From Prorocentrum cordatum (Eukaryota > Sar > Dinophyceae > Prorocentrales > Prorocentraceae): a DNA stretch of 64,000 nt. Every line of letters starts with the position of its first letter. The first letter of the stretch is position 1. The notes under the pieces are model-generated. The model searched no databases. It had not been told where the DNA came from and saw only the letters and a program-made list of their open reading frames with translations. Location: the NCBI GenBank assembly GCA_963575745.1, contig CAUYUJ010000669.1, positions 77,501-141,500 of the forward strand, written 5' to 3'. Both the position numbers and the translations under genes were made by a program. Of the stretch, positions 11,501 through 18,402 are shown one piece after another.

Positions 11501-11861
11501 TAGGGCAATAGCGGGGCACAGCAGCGGGGCTGAAGCCGCCACTGTGTGCCTGGCCAATACTGCACGGACTCGCGGCAGCGGTGCCGTTGACGATCGGGTC
11601 CAAGATGGTGCAGTGATCGTACTTGTAGATGCTGTCATCGTAGAGGTAGAAAAGGGACGCACGTTCGACGTGCTGCAGAAGAAACCCACCTCCATGCTGG
11701 GGCGCACCGCCTGAAGACGGGTGTGCTCCAGCGAGCGAGGGGAGGGCCAGGCTGAAAGCAAAGCGCCACATGATGGCGAGGCCTGGCAGGCGGCGCGAGC
11801 GATGAGCCAAAAGCTGCATGTCGGCACGCATCTTTAGGTACCCCTGCATGCTCATGTACAT
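2502..11861 (-). CDS. LINE-like ORF2: long N-terminal region, APE-type endonuclease, truncated reverse transcriptase
   Basis: About 3,120 codons are open from the first in-frame ATG (11861); an in-frame GTG lies at 11879. The endonuclease maps to about 4000-4840 and shows SLNITSLS, LQETRH, the MDANTN acidic motif, SRIDYII and KSHVGL, the expected APE-family active-site order for nicking target DNA. The start of a non-LTR RT follows (RRAGGLDGW, then LPTDQRLLSVLS, about 2870-2600). The ORF then runs into flanking repeat sequence and stops. The first ~2,300 residues are unusual for a LINE: possible membrane segments at about 10300-10390 and 9910-10100, an HGT motif segment at 8690-9095, and a Cys-rich cluster at 7370-7625. 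The N-terminal half could be a separate gene fused by read-through, but the frame is unbroken. Confidence 0.78.
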   Translation of the reverse strand: MYMSMQGYLKMRADMQLLAHRSRRLPGLAIMWRFAFSLALPSLAGAHPSSGGAPQHGGGFLLQHVERASLFYLYDDSIYKYDHCTILDPIVNGTAAASPCSIGQAHSGGFSPAAVPRYCPTGPTTPMRDRGEPEEDPAFWHLMMIRARLIPCAAAWAPGEDNQDMFWAWLEDCVPYILATLHLPQYDHLFLEASEDTTDALRHRTAVDMCEDIWHRAGPDRQRINRNLTRIQSSREYATRYFGLLLEYQGARATLVGPEAFMAPLPPYLSRAHALLPRGLPPPDHDAMAYLADVILHQPPDMLPLVEAELAAAPTDGTDQAAEDPVSWLLQHIAASDIGNTSMDSFHASEDSQDDIDIQDRDGTIPSGDSAQRDRDSEPHSGLAPWQRSAPHTSDQADPSARPNDAEGVTAADVTSHSTASPAHARPCSGGFSPAAPLARPGHPQTAGGDNVTDSNPSAIDHWQADIDNDPIDDEHPDASGPHEPQHSSAASRHCGCLICLLVATYAIAIAMPYKDQIDGYLPTPSRDPSYRQRRRRQATAPGPSVSTIFRRKTTYYVTSTLRATLKWTSDKLRDGVSGGATAVGSGFGGVLKWASGKLGAIATGGVVCGLLLVGAKLLAQGAVGHVGARICARALDSSTAHWCLRCCQPSRKPKDEATHKMPCTLADEHDDQQVHALRHPLLQEHYAAAVAAAVADVTTATTAAIAEVTAAVSRASSVTPRSTSPTPRDGSKNGTTFGNLPTNEDATAHGSDTEPRETRERTHGSPWSIFRHADARGSSPDADTQPPRRRARYASPDRPQAPSGPGTPYTALKPPTRNSRNTIQRDPAVPEPPKSILNALYQNGFALGNSGVSTEDIKDALRLHDHPRFTHDPTLQVLGPWTDIMQRPPNRLTWVLEDSGGNSGETIFPYLTWDLRQPTTDAPTVFWHGTRGDLAARLAACGGHLLPGPRRETKGRTGTNVGRTYVSVHPSLAAWYAIPPHPPYSLEDDTLAWGPIALWMCEATQPPRGENRHNYVKGEAHGARLIYPRVLSLLIRMDWCAPTEAASRCRALPHAYGMGDCAHALHIAGYDHPDLREAAEAHDQEASTRRRSTIAAAWPPPQALYSPEAARAWAKQHYDTEAATRDDPNQPRPRVSLHILQLDPKPLIDLVYTGLQAVPVRGQPDAHGSRPSGSSPGAASDPPRTHKSGTALAHSPDPSSTSSGVDERRTPSLISAAAALARGRARARRSASRSSRQSDGNSTSDNSGIETWEHIVTEEEPTAYHVLAYHVRDVRSRVNAPGIEVWLDPGDHHDGAYLPWGTTVMGYRVIDPTVDGRDGWVILHHDHGDTTTKLWAPTQVHVKGDDSWRTVMVPADMGPQWIRCHAEDARLPAEVVRTTGQSWFADVWPLWDRPRPHPDDPGTNEHALPPLPGRWSCLQCRFQCCQYCAARRNTQLGTSGQPTCPDCGRSGLRTLMDWSTDYSCNSWTCAYSTNKRDSDTCCLSSRCPHPPRPHNQLDVRATGMPPHILARQFGNAPALHDLKEPPRAPSGPGGEPPQPGQVGYQGQWYLPPQPRRVPRQGLPDGTTRPPGFTGTGMPEEPSPDQPLWREGYVLFSPHQALKEELTFNKTVRRPFSLAITNMYRDRVTVRTVCELIAERTHMTRTRWRDVVLYWDAEGGPGPQALDYDMRLCDAMVSRATTEAELNHDRSNRGSFCLYGPAHQRAINITAISEPQNIDYTEHVRRYSPVGGTYPDHAFEHVYRGWQRPDVPTILPDTRPLSRADWQRHQQHQQRIQQRDQRDAGQQGTPRYRSPARVPTGGNTAYDGVAAYHRGPIGAMPAAAGAAASSYGQAPNARVHPAAIGYSRAPLHALRATSPVPGSTRAWGLYSGRHEGPSSNQPAVITPAASAQGAATNRGRAGRPEGWRDANVRAWQPRQHTPPPNVAAALRPAQAKPAPPVRERQPLTPLVLTRIQAHRSASPRHSEGSAHHVSPRPDAADPDQATATAEGGTSASRQPSPSPCAAPIRSPSRADSERANAQATSPRDRHTGGRVPRSRTCSRHSSRKAPGSSTSSPPRETQADGRPPEVVPRFGASVIDPSQVDLEPTPSTDHEPQLPTRVIVPIDEAPTFDPFKNKYRVKNLVAGFGGGSPLSPQSRGGAPATSAAAAAAAAPRGISPVRNVGLTAAGMDEAQRQASDRAAGAVPPDAAHQDTDGAGVSPQKGPAVARAQYMRVRCAAAAPGRRRCLAFVFVFGRMDRGVASLSHCCRLTSPPLVPYSTGVRRNFRDIFTNIYEPPLAQCRPCPAYMDGLTAASAPIKLAHSNAMSSYCGQASYWGEGQADLHRAGRANPSSTDGDGPGRSIHLVSLNITSLSANWPTITALGVDHNAAVIALQETRHAKPTRQAIATSAANPLHGGYHASLGPDLDLARAQRRAAHGGTDHTVVGNTGASGGVAILSKDAIVDSTVDDNAPCIAALKAKKRWHEVFLPLCTQHRRRRRRNNHGPAGIYIASLYGIAGGDSTALFRLADCAAARVGSAPYFICMDANTNIDDNPHLLHMLQHGWSNVAEGTPDHTMHTYGNIPDWDRVTKCPRTSRIDYIIANQAARSLVTDFCYLRDLPAKSHVGLQVTLDLSRLDHTARRLLAPTPYPPDDGVHEGHELQALGTLIAGRYQDRMEQADARDDVERMFTLANEASHEYHLTRLRDLPPPPPHQPKKKPPTMHGLTPTFEDRPVVPRAFPTYGASTIHMNRLRKLHRQLCELRFIGQHHHLDCRAIPPYLAQRIDCTWAAARLLCHKLRPTVLLEFPEAWAPDEPVPHGEHLDVLIQHLDLELARRANRAKAERIRIWAEGVREPSGRKAAIYARAADSSPTAYLRTPTTPDDTQFHCDTNAFKPDEACTDDSDADTEAGGFSPGDGSSPDTDSDEDHTREPPPAQVPDILPANAIVANIKDMLKLMVDTWEPILGRYRARAGHDAEAMPTWADFYDEYRQELPTPSPATPFHLTDDQLIHFIRTRSPRRAGGLDGWTTKEAKELPDDILRLFASVLRAMQRTGTIPEPLLHVPNPCLRKGRGELPTDQRLLSVLSVWMYAWEAPAYRSLTDWRKGWTHATSFGAKSSVSGSGITWNRSGVILEASH
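7370..7625 (-). other. Cys-rich, zinc-finger-like segment in ORF2
   Basis: The residues include CLQCRFQCCQYCAARR, then CPDCGRSG, then a cluster with CC and SSRCPH. Several CxxC pairs spaced 10-25 residues apart suggest two or more zinc sites, which in retroelement proteins usually bind nucleic acid. No named family is recognised. Confidence 0.5.
8690..9095 (-). other. HGT-motif segment in ORF2, possibly ADP-ribosyltransferase-like
   Basis: The translated segment begins TVFWHGTRGDLAARL, continues GTNVGRTYVSVHPSLAAWY, and ends in a hydrophobic strand (YPRVLSLLIRM). An HG(T) near the start, a Tyr-rich strand in the middle and a distal segment recall the H-Y-E layout of ADP-ribosyltransferase or RNA 2'-phosphotransferase folds. 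I do not see a convincing third catalytic residue, so this is a fold guess only. Confidence 0.3.
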
Positions 11862-12032
11862 TGCAACAAACACACCCACAGCAAGATGACAGGTGTCCCT
11901 ACACCAGGTAGCTTGCTCGTGCTGCTGCCAAAGATGACATGATATAGCAAGGAGGATGTACGACGAGAAGTGAGAAGGGATGCCTCTGAAGGCGCTTCCT
12001 CGGAGGGCTGAGGCGGGCCCTCTGAGGCACCT

Positions 12033-14600
12033 TCAATAGGGTTCCTGTGTGGCCCGCCCTTTGTCTTTGCCTTTGTCAGCCCCTGGGGGCCCCGTCCCTG
12101 GGGTGACCTGGCCTGGCTGGTCGATCCACCCGCAGACAGCCACGGGATCGGCAACTGGTGCAGCTTCCTCCTTTTTGGTATCGAGGGTGGCCACCTGGGG
12201 CAGGTGGATGGTACCCCCCGTGAGGTGCCCGAGGAGGGCCTGGATGTCGCCGCGCAGTGCAGCAGCTTCGGTAGTTGCCGTCTGTTGCTGAGTGACGACG
12301 GTGGCAAGCCCTCGTTCCAAGCCTGTAACGTGCTCCGTGAGTGTGGCCTGGGATGAGAGAACGCCCGCAAGCTGGACCTGCATGTTGTCCACCGTGTTGG
12401 CAAGCAGCTCGTGCTGTTGTTCCATGTGTTGGATGCGGGTCGTAGCGGCATCTGACAGTTTAGGGGCCGTAGCGAAGCGTTCGCCGAGGGTGTTCGGTTC
12501 GCGCGATGCCACGCTGAATTCATCCTCTGATGAGAGGATCTCGACGTCGCCTGGTACCTCGGCGGCTGCGTCAGCGTGCCCTTCCGTGTGGCCCCCACCT
12601 TCGGCCGCCCCCGTGCCAGGTTGCGGGTCATGCCCGTCCCCACCTGGTCCTTGGACGGCCGTCTGCTCGGCAGCTCCATCCGTGCCGTGCGGGGGTGCAG
12701 AGGAGCTGCGGCCTGGAGCGCCGTGTGATCTTGCGTGCGGCGTGGCGTCGCGTTTCCCGCTGGAGGATCGGTGGCGCTTGGCTAAAGGCTCCCCCTTGGG
12801 GATCGGGAGCGGTGCGACGCCCTTGCCTTTGGGCGTGGCAGTCATGAGGTCGTGGAGGTAGGGGCTTTGGGCCGCTTTGGTTAAGAGTGTGCCCGTGGCG
12901 GGGCTGAAGCCGCCACCACGGGCGGGCGGCGTCACAGGCTCTGTGATAGTGGTAGGGGTGACAATGGTAACGTTGTCCCTCTTCGGCACGACCTCAGCCA
13001 ACGGGGCCTCGGTGATGCTCCACGGGATGGGGCACCCTGCGACCTGTACCGTATATGTGGGTGGGGGACGATGAGCGCGCACTAAGGCAAACTGCGCCGA
13101 AGTGGCTGGGTCCCAGGCGGTGTGGTAGACCTCACAGTCCCATTTGACGGACGGGCCCGTGAGAGTCTTGGCAAGCTGAGTCAGCGTGGCATGGCGTGCC
13201 GCAATGCCCGTGATGCGGTATCGCGTCTTGGCGAGAGTGGCTTCGCAGCCACGGATGCTGACGGCAGCGGCCTTGGCGGCGTCTGACCCACGTGCAACAC
13301 GGATCCCCAATAAGCCTGACTTGCCGTGCCTGACGACTCCTAGGGCTTTGAAGTCCACCGACTTCTGAAACGCCTCTGCCATCGTGATGGGCTGGTCCTC
13401 GGGGAACCACACGGTCTGGTACTTGTCTGCCGTGGGCTCGTCCGCACCTACGTTGCTGAGGTCGTAGGTGGCGCCGAGTTGCCCCGAACCCGCCAAGACC
13501 TTGTCAACTGCTTGAAGACTGACGCCGAAAGTGGCAGCCAGGGACCTTTTTCCGACGCCAGATCCGTACCTGCCTAGACTTTTGCAGGGTTCGAGGATAG
13601 TGACGGCTTTAAAGTTGCCGTGGAAAAGGGCCTTGAAGGTGTCCTGCAGCTGACTGTCGAGCTCCTGGCGGCGAGCGTCTTTCTTAGACTCCCTGTGCTT
13701 TTGGTTTTGGCGCGCCTTGTCCTGTGGAGCGGAATCCCCTCGGAAAGGACCCTTGGCGCGTGGACCACCGTTCACGGGGGCGCCTCCCGAAAACTGATCC
13801 TCGAAGGCCTGATGCATGGAGGGGACTGCGGCGATGGCTTCGGTTTCATGTATGGTCACCCGAATCCAGCATACGTGGTCGGCAGGATCAATGGTGGCGA
13901 CGGCTACTTTTTCCGTGCAGGCGACTTCCTTGGTGCCCAGCTGGTACACGGTCACGGGGACGTGCGTGTGAACCACATTGGGCGCCTTGGGGTGGCGCTT
14001 CAGCACGGGGACGGCGAGCTCGGTGCCGACGTAGTTGTCGTTTTTTGGGCCCATGACAGCGATCGCGAGCTGACCCGTGGTACGCTTACCCTGCTCGAGA
14101 TGGTGCTGCAGCAGCCGCTCGCCACTCTCGTAGTCGTGGAGGCTGATGCTGGGCTTGTACGTCTTGCCGTCGTCGAGTGATGTGGGTTCGGCCAGGACTG
14201 GGACCTTCCAGAAGGCCGGGTCCAAGGCAATAAATTTGGCGTCCGCAGCCTGAAGACGTGCGGACGCAGCTGGTGGATAGGATGTGTCACCACCATTGCG
14301 CTTAGGCTTGCTGCGCTGGTGGTGATCCAGCGTGTAGCTGATCTGGTTGGCGGCACACATGCGAATCAAGGCACTGCCGAGCTTCTTGGTGTTGGTCTTG
14401 TGCATGTCGTACGTGGCCTGCAGCTCGTCCGCGTTCAGCTCGGCGAGCCCGTTGTATGCGGCTGTGGGGCGGTCAGACCCCGCTTGCTTGAAGGCTGCAA
14501 TGCAGTCCTGTTTGCGTTGGAGGAGGGATCCTTCAGCTGCAGGACGTGAGCTCGGCGGCTGCTTGGAAGAGCGACGGCGCTCCGGCTTGGCGGGGGCCAT
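12033..14600 (-). CDS. LINE-like ORF1 protein, probable nucleic-acid-binding and coiled-coil protein
   Basis: The start chosen is the ATG at 14600 (MAPAKPERRRSSK), because the open frame upstream only translates GA repeats into Ser-Leu runs. This gives 855 aa. The N-terminus is basic. A compact alpha/beta region lies near residues 310-480, followed by a Trp-containing segment (WDCEVYHTAWDP, about 483-530). A Pro/Gly/Ser-rich linker comes next, then a heptad-patterned helix (about residues 705-795, TRIQHMEQQHELLANTV onward) that should form a coiled coil. The end is acidic then Lys/Gly-rich. Position upstream of an endonuclease/RT ORF and the coiled coil fit a LINE ORF1 RNA chaperone, although animal LINE ORF1 coiled coils are usually N-terminal. 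It looks intact. Confidence 0.68.
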   Translation of the reverse strand: MAPAKPERRRSSKQPPSSRPAAEGSLLQRKQDCIAAFKQAGSDRPTAAYNGLAELNADELQATYDMHKTNTKKLGSALIRMCAANQISYTLDHHQRSKPKRNGGDTSYPPAASARLQAADAKFIALDPAFWKVPVLAEPTSLDDGKTYKPSISLHDYESGERLLQHHLEQGKRTTGQLAIAVMGPKNDNYVGTELAVPVLKRHPKAPNVVHTHVPVTVYQLGTKEVACTEKVAVATIDPADHVCWIRVTIHETEAIAAVPSMHQAFEDQFSGGAPVNGGPRAKGPFRGDSAPQDKARQNQKHRESKKDARRQELDSQLQDTFKALFHGNFKAVTILEPCKSLGRYGSGVGKRSLAATFGVSLQAVDKVLAGSGQLGATYDLSNVGADEPTADKYQTVWFPEDQPITMAEAFQKSVDFKALGVVRHGKSGLLGIRVARGSDAAKAAAVSIRGCEATLAKTRYRITGIAARHATLTQLAKTLTGPSVKWDCEVYHTAWDPATSAQFALVRAHRPPPTYTVQVAGCPIPWSITEAPLAEVVPKRDNVTIVTPTTITEPVTPPARGGGFSPATGTLLTKAAQSPYLHDLMTATPKGKGVAPLPIPKGEPLAKRHRSSSGKRDATPHARSHGAPGRSSSAPPHGTDGAAEQTAVQGPGGDGHDPQPGTGAAEGGGHTEGHADAAAEVPGDVEILSSEDEFSVASREPNTLGERFATAPKLSDAATTRIQHMEQQHELLANTVDNMQVQLAGVLSSQATLTEHVTGLERGLATVVTQQQTATTEAAALRGDIQALLGHLTGGTIHLPQVATLDTKKEEAAPVADPVAVCGWIDQPGQVTPGTGPPGADKGKDKGRATQEPY

Positions 14601-14756
14601 TGCGGCGGGCGCTCTGGTGGGAGGGAAGAGGTGACGCGAATCAGTAGGGTCCTGCTGGGACCCCTCCGGTCTCGCGAGGCCTGGGAGACTGGCTCCGAGG
14701 CGGGGCGCTTCGCGTCGCGGCTGCGGTCTGAGTGCAGGGCACTCTCGAGCCGAGAC

Positions 14757-14911
<155 letters not shown>

Positions 14912-16625
14912 AAGAAAACACATAGAACGAGAGACCTGGTGCCAGGCCTTCCAGACGGTGAACACCCTCCCAGTCGCCGACCTGCTCTCGGAGCGGGGCG
15001 CGACGACAAGGCGGGGCGGGTGAGAGTCAGGGGGGCTTGCAAGGGGGGCGGGGAGCTGGGATGGAGAATCGATGCGATGAGGGATGGGGGCATGGCGCGG
15101 GGAGAGGCGAAGGAGATTGGATGAGAAAGACAGGCGAGAAAGGGGGGGGGGGAGGAGGGGGATGGGGGGGGGGGGAGGAGCATCAGCGGCGGCAGAGAAG
15201 GGGGGGATCAGGGCTTGAGCAGTAACCGGGGGAGGAAGGAAGGATGCGTTGCATGGCCGGGCTGGGCCGAGGTGGAGCGACATCCACCCTGCTGCTGTGC
15301 CCTGGCCCGATCGTCGAGTTTATTGGCGCGGGACGGCGTGCGTGCGGGGTGGGGGGGGGGGCGGACTTCGGCCGCCCCGCTTCTCTGAGTCTGGAGGGTG
15401 GGGCGGATGGAGGAGGGGGGGGGGGGGGGGGGGCTTGAAGGGGGGGGGGGGGGTGGAATGGAGAGAGGGGGCGAGGGGGGGGACGGGGGGGATAGATGTG
15501 GCGGGTGGCAATAGGTGCCTGGAATGGCAGGTGGTGGCGCGAATGCCTTGAGGGGAGGTACGGGTCACCCCCCCTACGGCCGTCTTCGTTGGCCGAGGGG
15601 CCGCGGGGGGGTCCTCGGCCCCCTCCGGTGCCTATTGGCGGCACAGTGGAGGGTTGATTGGTGGGGGCGGGAACCCTCGCAACCCCATTGATGGAAGCTG
15701 CGAGGGGTGCGAGGCCTAATGGCGGTCCTCACCGACGAGGCCTAGTGACGGTCCTCGCCGAGGGGTGGGGCGAAGGGGGGGGGGGGGGGGGCGCTCCGGG
15801 TGTCGACGCCGCCCGCGACGCCTCTCACTCCTGAGGCGGGATTCCTGCAAATTGGGGCCCACAAACCAGCATGCGCAGCTTCGACTCCGAGACTGTGCAT
15901 GCGCCACACACCCCGGAACCTCCGGGACTAATTCTTCACTACGTCGACGGGCGGGCCGGACAAGGGCGGGGCGATAGGGGGGCGGGGGGCGCCCCCACCA
16001 AGATAAAGTCCCATGTTTCCCCTGGGGACTGGAACAAGGTGGGAAGTGCCATTTCGGACCGGGGCCCCCCGGAGCCGGCCAAAGCGAGGGGGAGGGGTCA
16101 AAAACTCCATAGTCGTTTGGGGAATCAGCCCCAATCCGCACGCCAGACCAGAAGCCGGAGACCAGGGTCTACGAGGACCCAGGAAAAGGAGGGTCGATCG
16201 CCCCCGCCAGGAATTGGATGCCACTCCAGGTCCGCGAAGGCGCCCCAGACGACGAAGCGACCGAGGCGTCGAGCTCGACCCCGGGCGAGTAATCCCCCAC
16301 GTGCGCCGGCAGCGCGGCGCGCGGCGCAGGCGAGGGGCTTGCGGGATCCTCGACCGGGGCAGCCCTAAAAGAAAAGAAAATAAACCCGGCACCGCACCCC
16401 GCGACCCAGACACGCTGGCGCGGGGACGGGCAAGACAGAGGCAGAGGGGGAGAGAACGGGCAGGAGGGACAGGAGGAGGAGGAGAAGAGACAAGGCAAAA
16501 AAAACGGGGGGGGAAGGGGGCGGGCAAGGGGCCAGAGCGGGGACGGGGAAGAGAGGGGCGGCGGGACAGAGACTGAAGTCAAACGTAGATTTGCGGCCCC
16601 AAGGGATCCTGGAGGTAGGTCTTCT
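14912..16625. other. G-rich non-coding stretch
   Basis: The stretch has many G homopolymers (longest in 15414-15452) and polypurine segments; open frames across it are Gly, Pro or Arg low complexity. A short direct repeat with GACGGTCCTCGCCGAGG or close variants lies at about 15720-15765. No gene or RNA gene is recognised. Confidence 0.75.
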
Positions 16626-16646
16626 CTATTGGTTGGCGTGGAGTGG

Positions 16647-16757
16647 GCGCGACCGCATGAGCGCCATTACAGCACGGGTCGAACCATCGCCCGAGGTGGG
16701 CGGGGAGAGGGGCACGACCGCATGAGTGCCACTACAGCGCGGGTCGAACCGCCACCC
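16647..16757 (+). repeat. Two direct repeats of about 46 bp
   Basis: Copies at 16647-16692 and 16711-16757 share CGACCGCATGAG, GCCA(T/C)TACAGC and CGGGTCGAACC, with few mismatches. The interval 16758-17039 is otherwise unremarkable apart from a GGAGGGAA-type purine tract at 16858-16928. Confidence 0.85.
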
Positions 16758-17039
16758 TTGGCGCACTGCTGGGGTGGCCCAAGTGCCAAAATTTAACGGC
16801 TGACTGACATTGACGGGCGCAATCAGCCGGCAGGGGGATAAATCCCGCCCACGGCCCAAAGGAGGAGGGAAGGAGGAGGGAAGGAGGGAAGGAGGCGGGA
16901 GGAGGGAAGGAGGAGGGAAGGAGGCGAAGGTAAAGGACTGCGGGGCTGGGGCCTGCGCATCCTGCCCTCCTTCTGCCCCCCGTGCGTCCTGCGCCCCCGC
17001 CCTCTTCATCTTCCTTTCGCGTCGCCCTATCGTGATCCC

Positions 17040-17169
17040 TCCGCCTCCTCCTTCGCCGCCTTCACCTCCTTCCCCCTTCCCCTTCGTCCTGCCCCCCCCT
17101 CCTCCGCCCCTCGCCCCGTGGGTTGCTCCTCTATCCTGCTGCCTGCCTTCCCATCCTACCTCTCCGCAG
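17040..17169 (+). promoter_or_regulatory. Long polypyrimidine tract ending in CAG directly before an ATG
   Basis: About 130 bases are almost all C and T and end TACCTCTCCGCAG at 17169; the next three bases are ATG. In dinoflagellates such a tract suits a cis or spliced-leader trans-splice acceptor. The frame from this ATG closes after 14 codons (TAG at 17212), so further splicing into the block from 17260 would be needed. The intervening 17215-17259 holds no other feature. Confidence 0.5.
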
Positions 17170-17259
17170 ATGTCTGATGGTGATGGTGATGAATGGGCAT
17201 GGCGCGTTGCGTAGCGCAGCGCGCTGCACGTCGCAATAGCATGCGTAGCAGTAGCTTAG

Positions 17260-18402
17260 CAGCGTCGCCTCGACACAACTGATGCCGGGGCTGGGTGGAG
17301 GTGGAACGAGCCGTTGGTTCTCACCCAGTGGCACGACGCATCCCGTCGCGGCCGACGACAGGCAGCCGCTCTGGCGGAGTCTTTGGAAGAGTGGTTGACC
17401 AACTGGCCTCCTCCAGACGATCCCGCGCGGTCGCCTTCTCCCGCATTGCACGTGCCACCAGTTGTTCGCGCCCCCGATATGCAGTCAGTCGAGCTCATGT
17501 TGAGGTCGTTTCGCGCTTTAGGGAATCGGCTGGTCCAAGCTGATCCTAGCCAGTGGGCTGAGCTGGAGCAGCAGCTTCGCACCCTGTAGTCCTGGAGAGC
17601 TCATTTTGGGTTGACATCGGATTCGGGGCCAAGGCGCGAGTGGATGCGGAAGCGATGCACCGCCCTCGAGATCGTACGTCGCCTCAAGGCGAACTTCGTG
17701 ATTCGGGGGTCCCTGGGGGATGCCATGCAGGAACTTGCCCCATCGTTCGGCATCAGAAGAAGTGAGCTTCGACGGAGGATAGCTGTACCGAAGTGGCATT
17801 CTGTGAAGATGTATGCCTTGGCCTTTGATGCTGCGCTGTGTTTGTCTCGTCGCCGTGAAATTGAGCAGTTGCCCGCGTGTGTCCGGTGGTGTCTGAGTGA
17901 TAGCTTTCCCCAGTGTGGTTTCGACTGGCTCTGGATAGGCTACGCAGAGGCTCCAGAAGACTGCCAGCCCGATGTTTTGAAGGCCGCCTGGTACGTCGAA
18001 TCGAACCTGGTCCATCACGATATTGCATCGGGCTTTCGTTCGGAGGATCTTGCAATCCAGAGGCAAACCGCGCATGGGGTCATGTCCTTGCGCGCTTCTG
18101 AAGAGTACGAGGCTGCATATGATCTGTTGGCAAGGAACATCGGGCAACGCGCTTGCATTCCAGTGGGTCTGGCGGGGGGGCACTCTGGGGCAGCGCATGA
18201 GGTTTCAGGTATGCTCCACGCATTCACCCTGGACTTGCCGCCGCGCACGGAGTCCCTGGCTTCGTTCCTCAGCAGCTTCGCGCGTTCCATTATTGATATG
18301 GGGACCGAGATGGCGATTGCGGATTTCGAGGTTGAATGCTCAACTTCGCTGCTTCCAGGTTGGAGCGCTTGGCAGTCCGGCGGAAGCGTTGCCTTTGATA
18401 TT
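17260..18402 (+). pseudogene. Transposase-like gene 1, block A (D-D candidate residues)
   Basis: This is one frame of about 380 codons broken by TAG at 17587-17589. On either side of it the frame reads as protein (ESLEEWLTNWPPP before, EWMRKRCTALEIVRRLKAN after). Later motifs include the segment LSDSFPQCGFDW (about 17890-17930) and SIIDMGTEMAIADF (about 18290-18325). In dinoflagellate relatives I take these to be the first two acidic positions of a DDE-type integrase fold; that is recollection of the family pattern, not a search result. The block ends at an ATT codon just before GACATGGG. It continues in frame at 20849 if 18403-20848 is removed. The TAG is one C-to-T change from CAG. Confidence 0.6.

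Larger units (their letters stand above)
3173..14265. repeat. Dispersed hairpin family with a TGAA core inside LINE ORF1 and ORF2 (about 10 copies)
   Basis: GGGCTGAAGCCGC occurs at 3173-3188, 4968-4983, 6188-6200, 10559-10574, 11525-11540 and 12899-12914 (ranges include flanking shared bases). A one-mismatch copy lies at 8332-8344. A sister core, GGCCTGAAGGCGC, is at about 7267-7281 and 9444-9456. Related GCCTGAAGAC cores lie at 11709-11718 and 14248-14258. Most are flanked by arms that differ between copies but pair with each other: GTGCAG/CTGCAC (10553/10576), GCCCGTGG/CCACGGGC (12891/12916), CCCCA/TGGGG (8327/8345), CCCCT/AGGGG (6183/6201), GTCCGCA/TGCGGAC (14241/14259). The copies at 3173 and 4968 pair only weakly. 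Confidence 0.85.

Noticed and set aside
11852-12679. 275-codon minus-strand ORF between ORF1 and ORF2
   Set aside because: It overlaps the coiled-coil end of ORF1 in another frame and shows no motif of its own.
16670-16750. GGGTCGAACC words as tRNA B boxes
   Set aside because: They are one base short of the B-box consensus and sit in a plain direct repeat.
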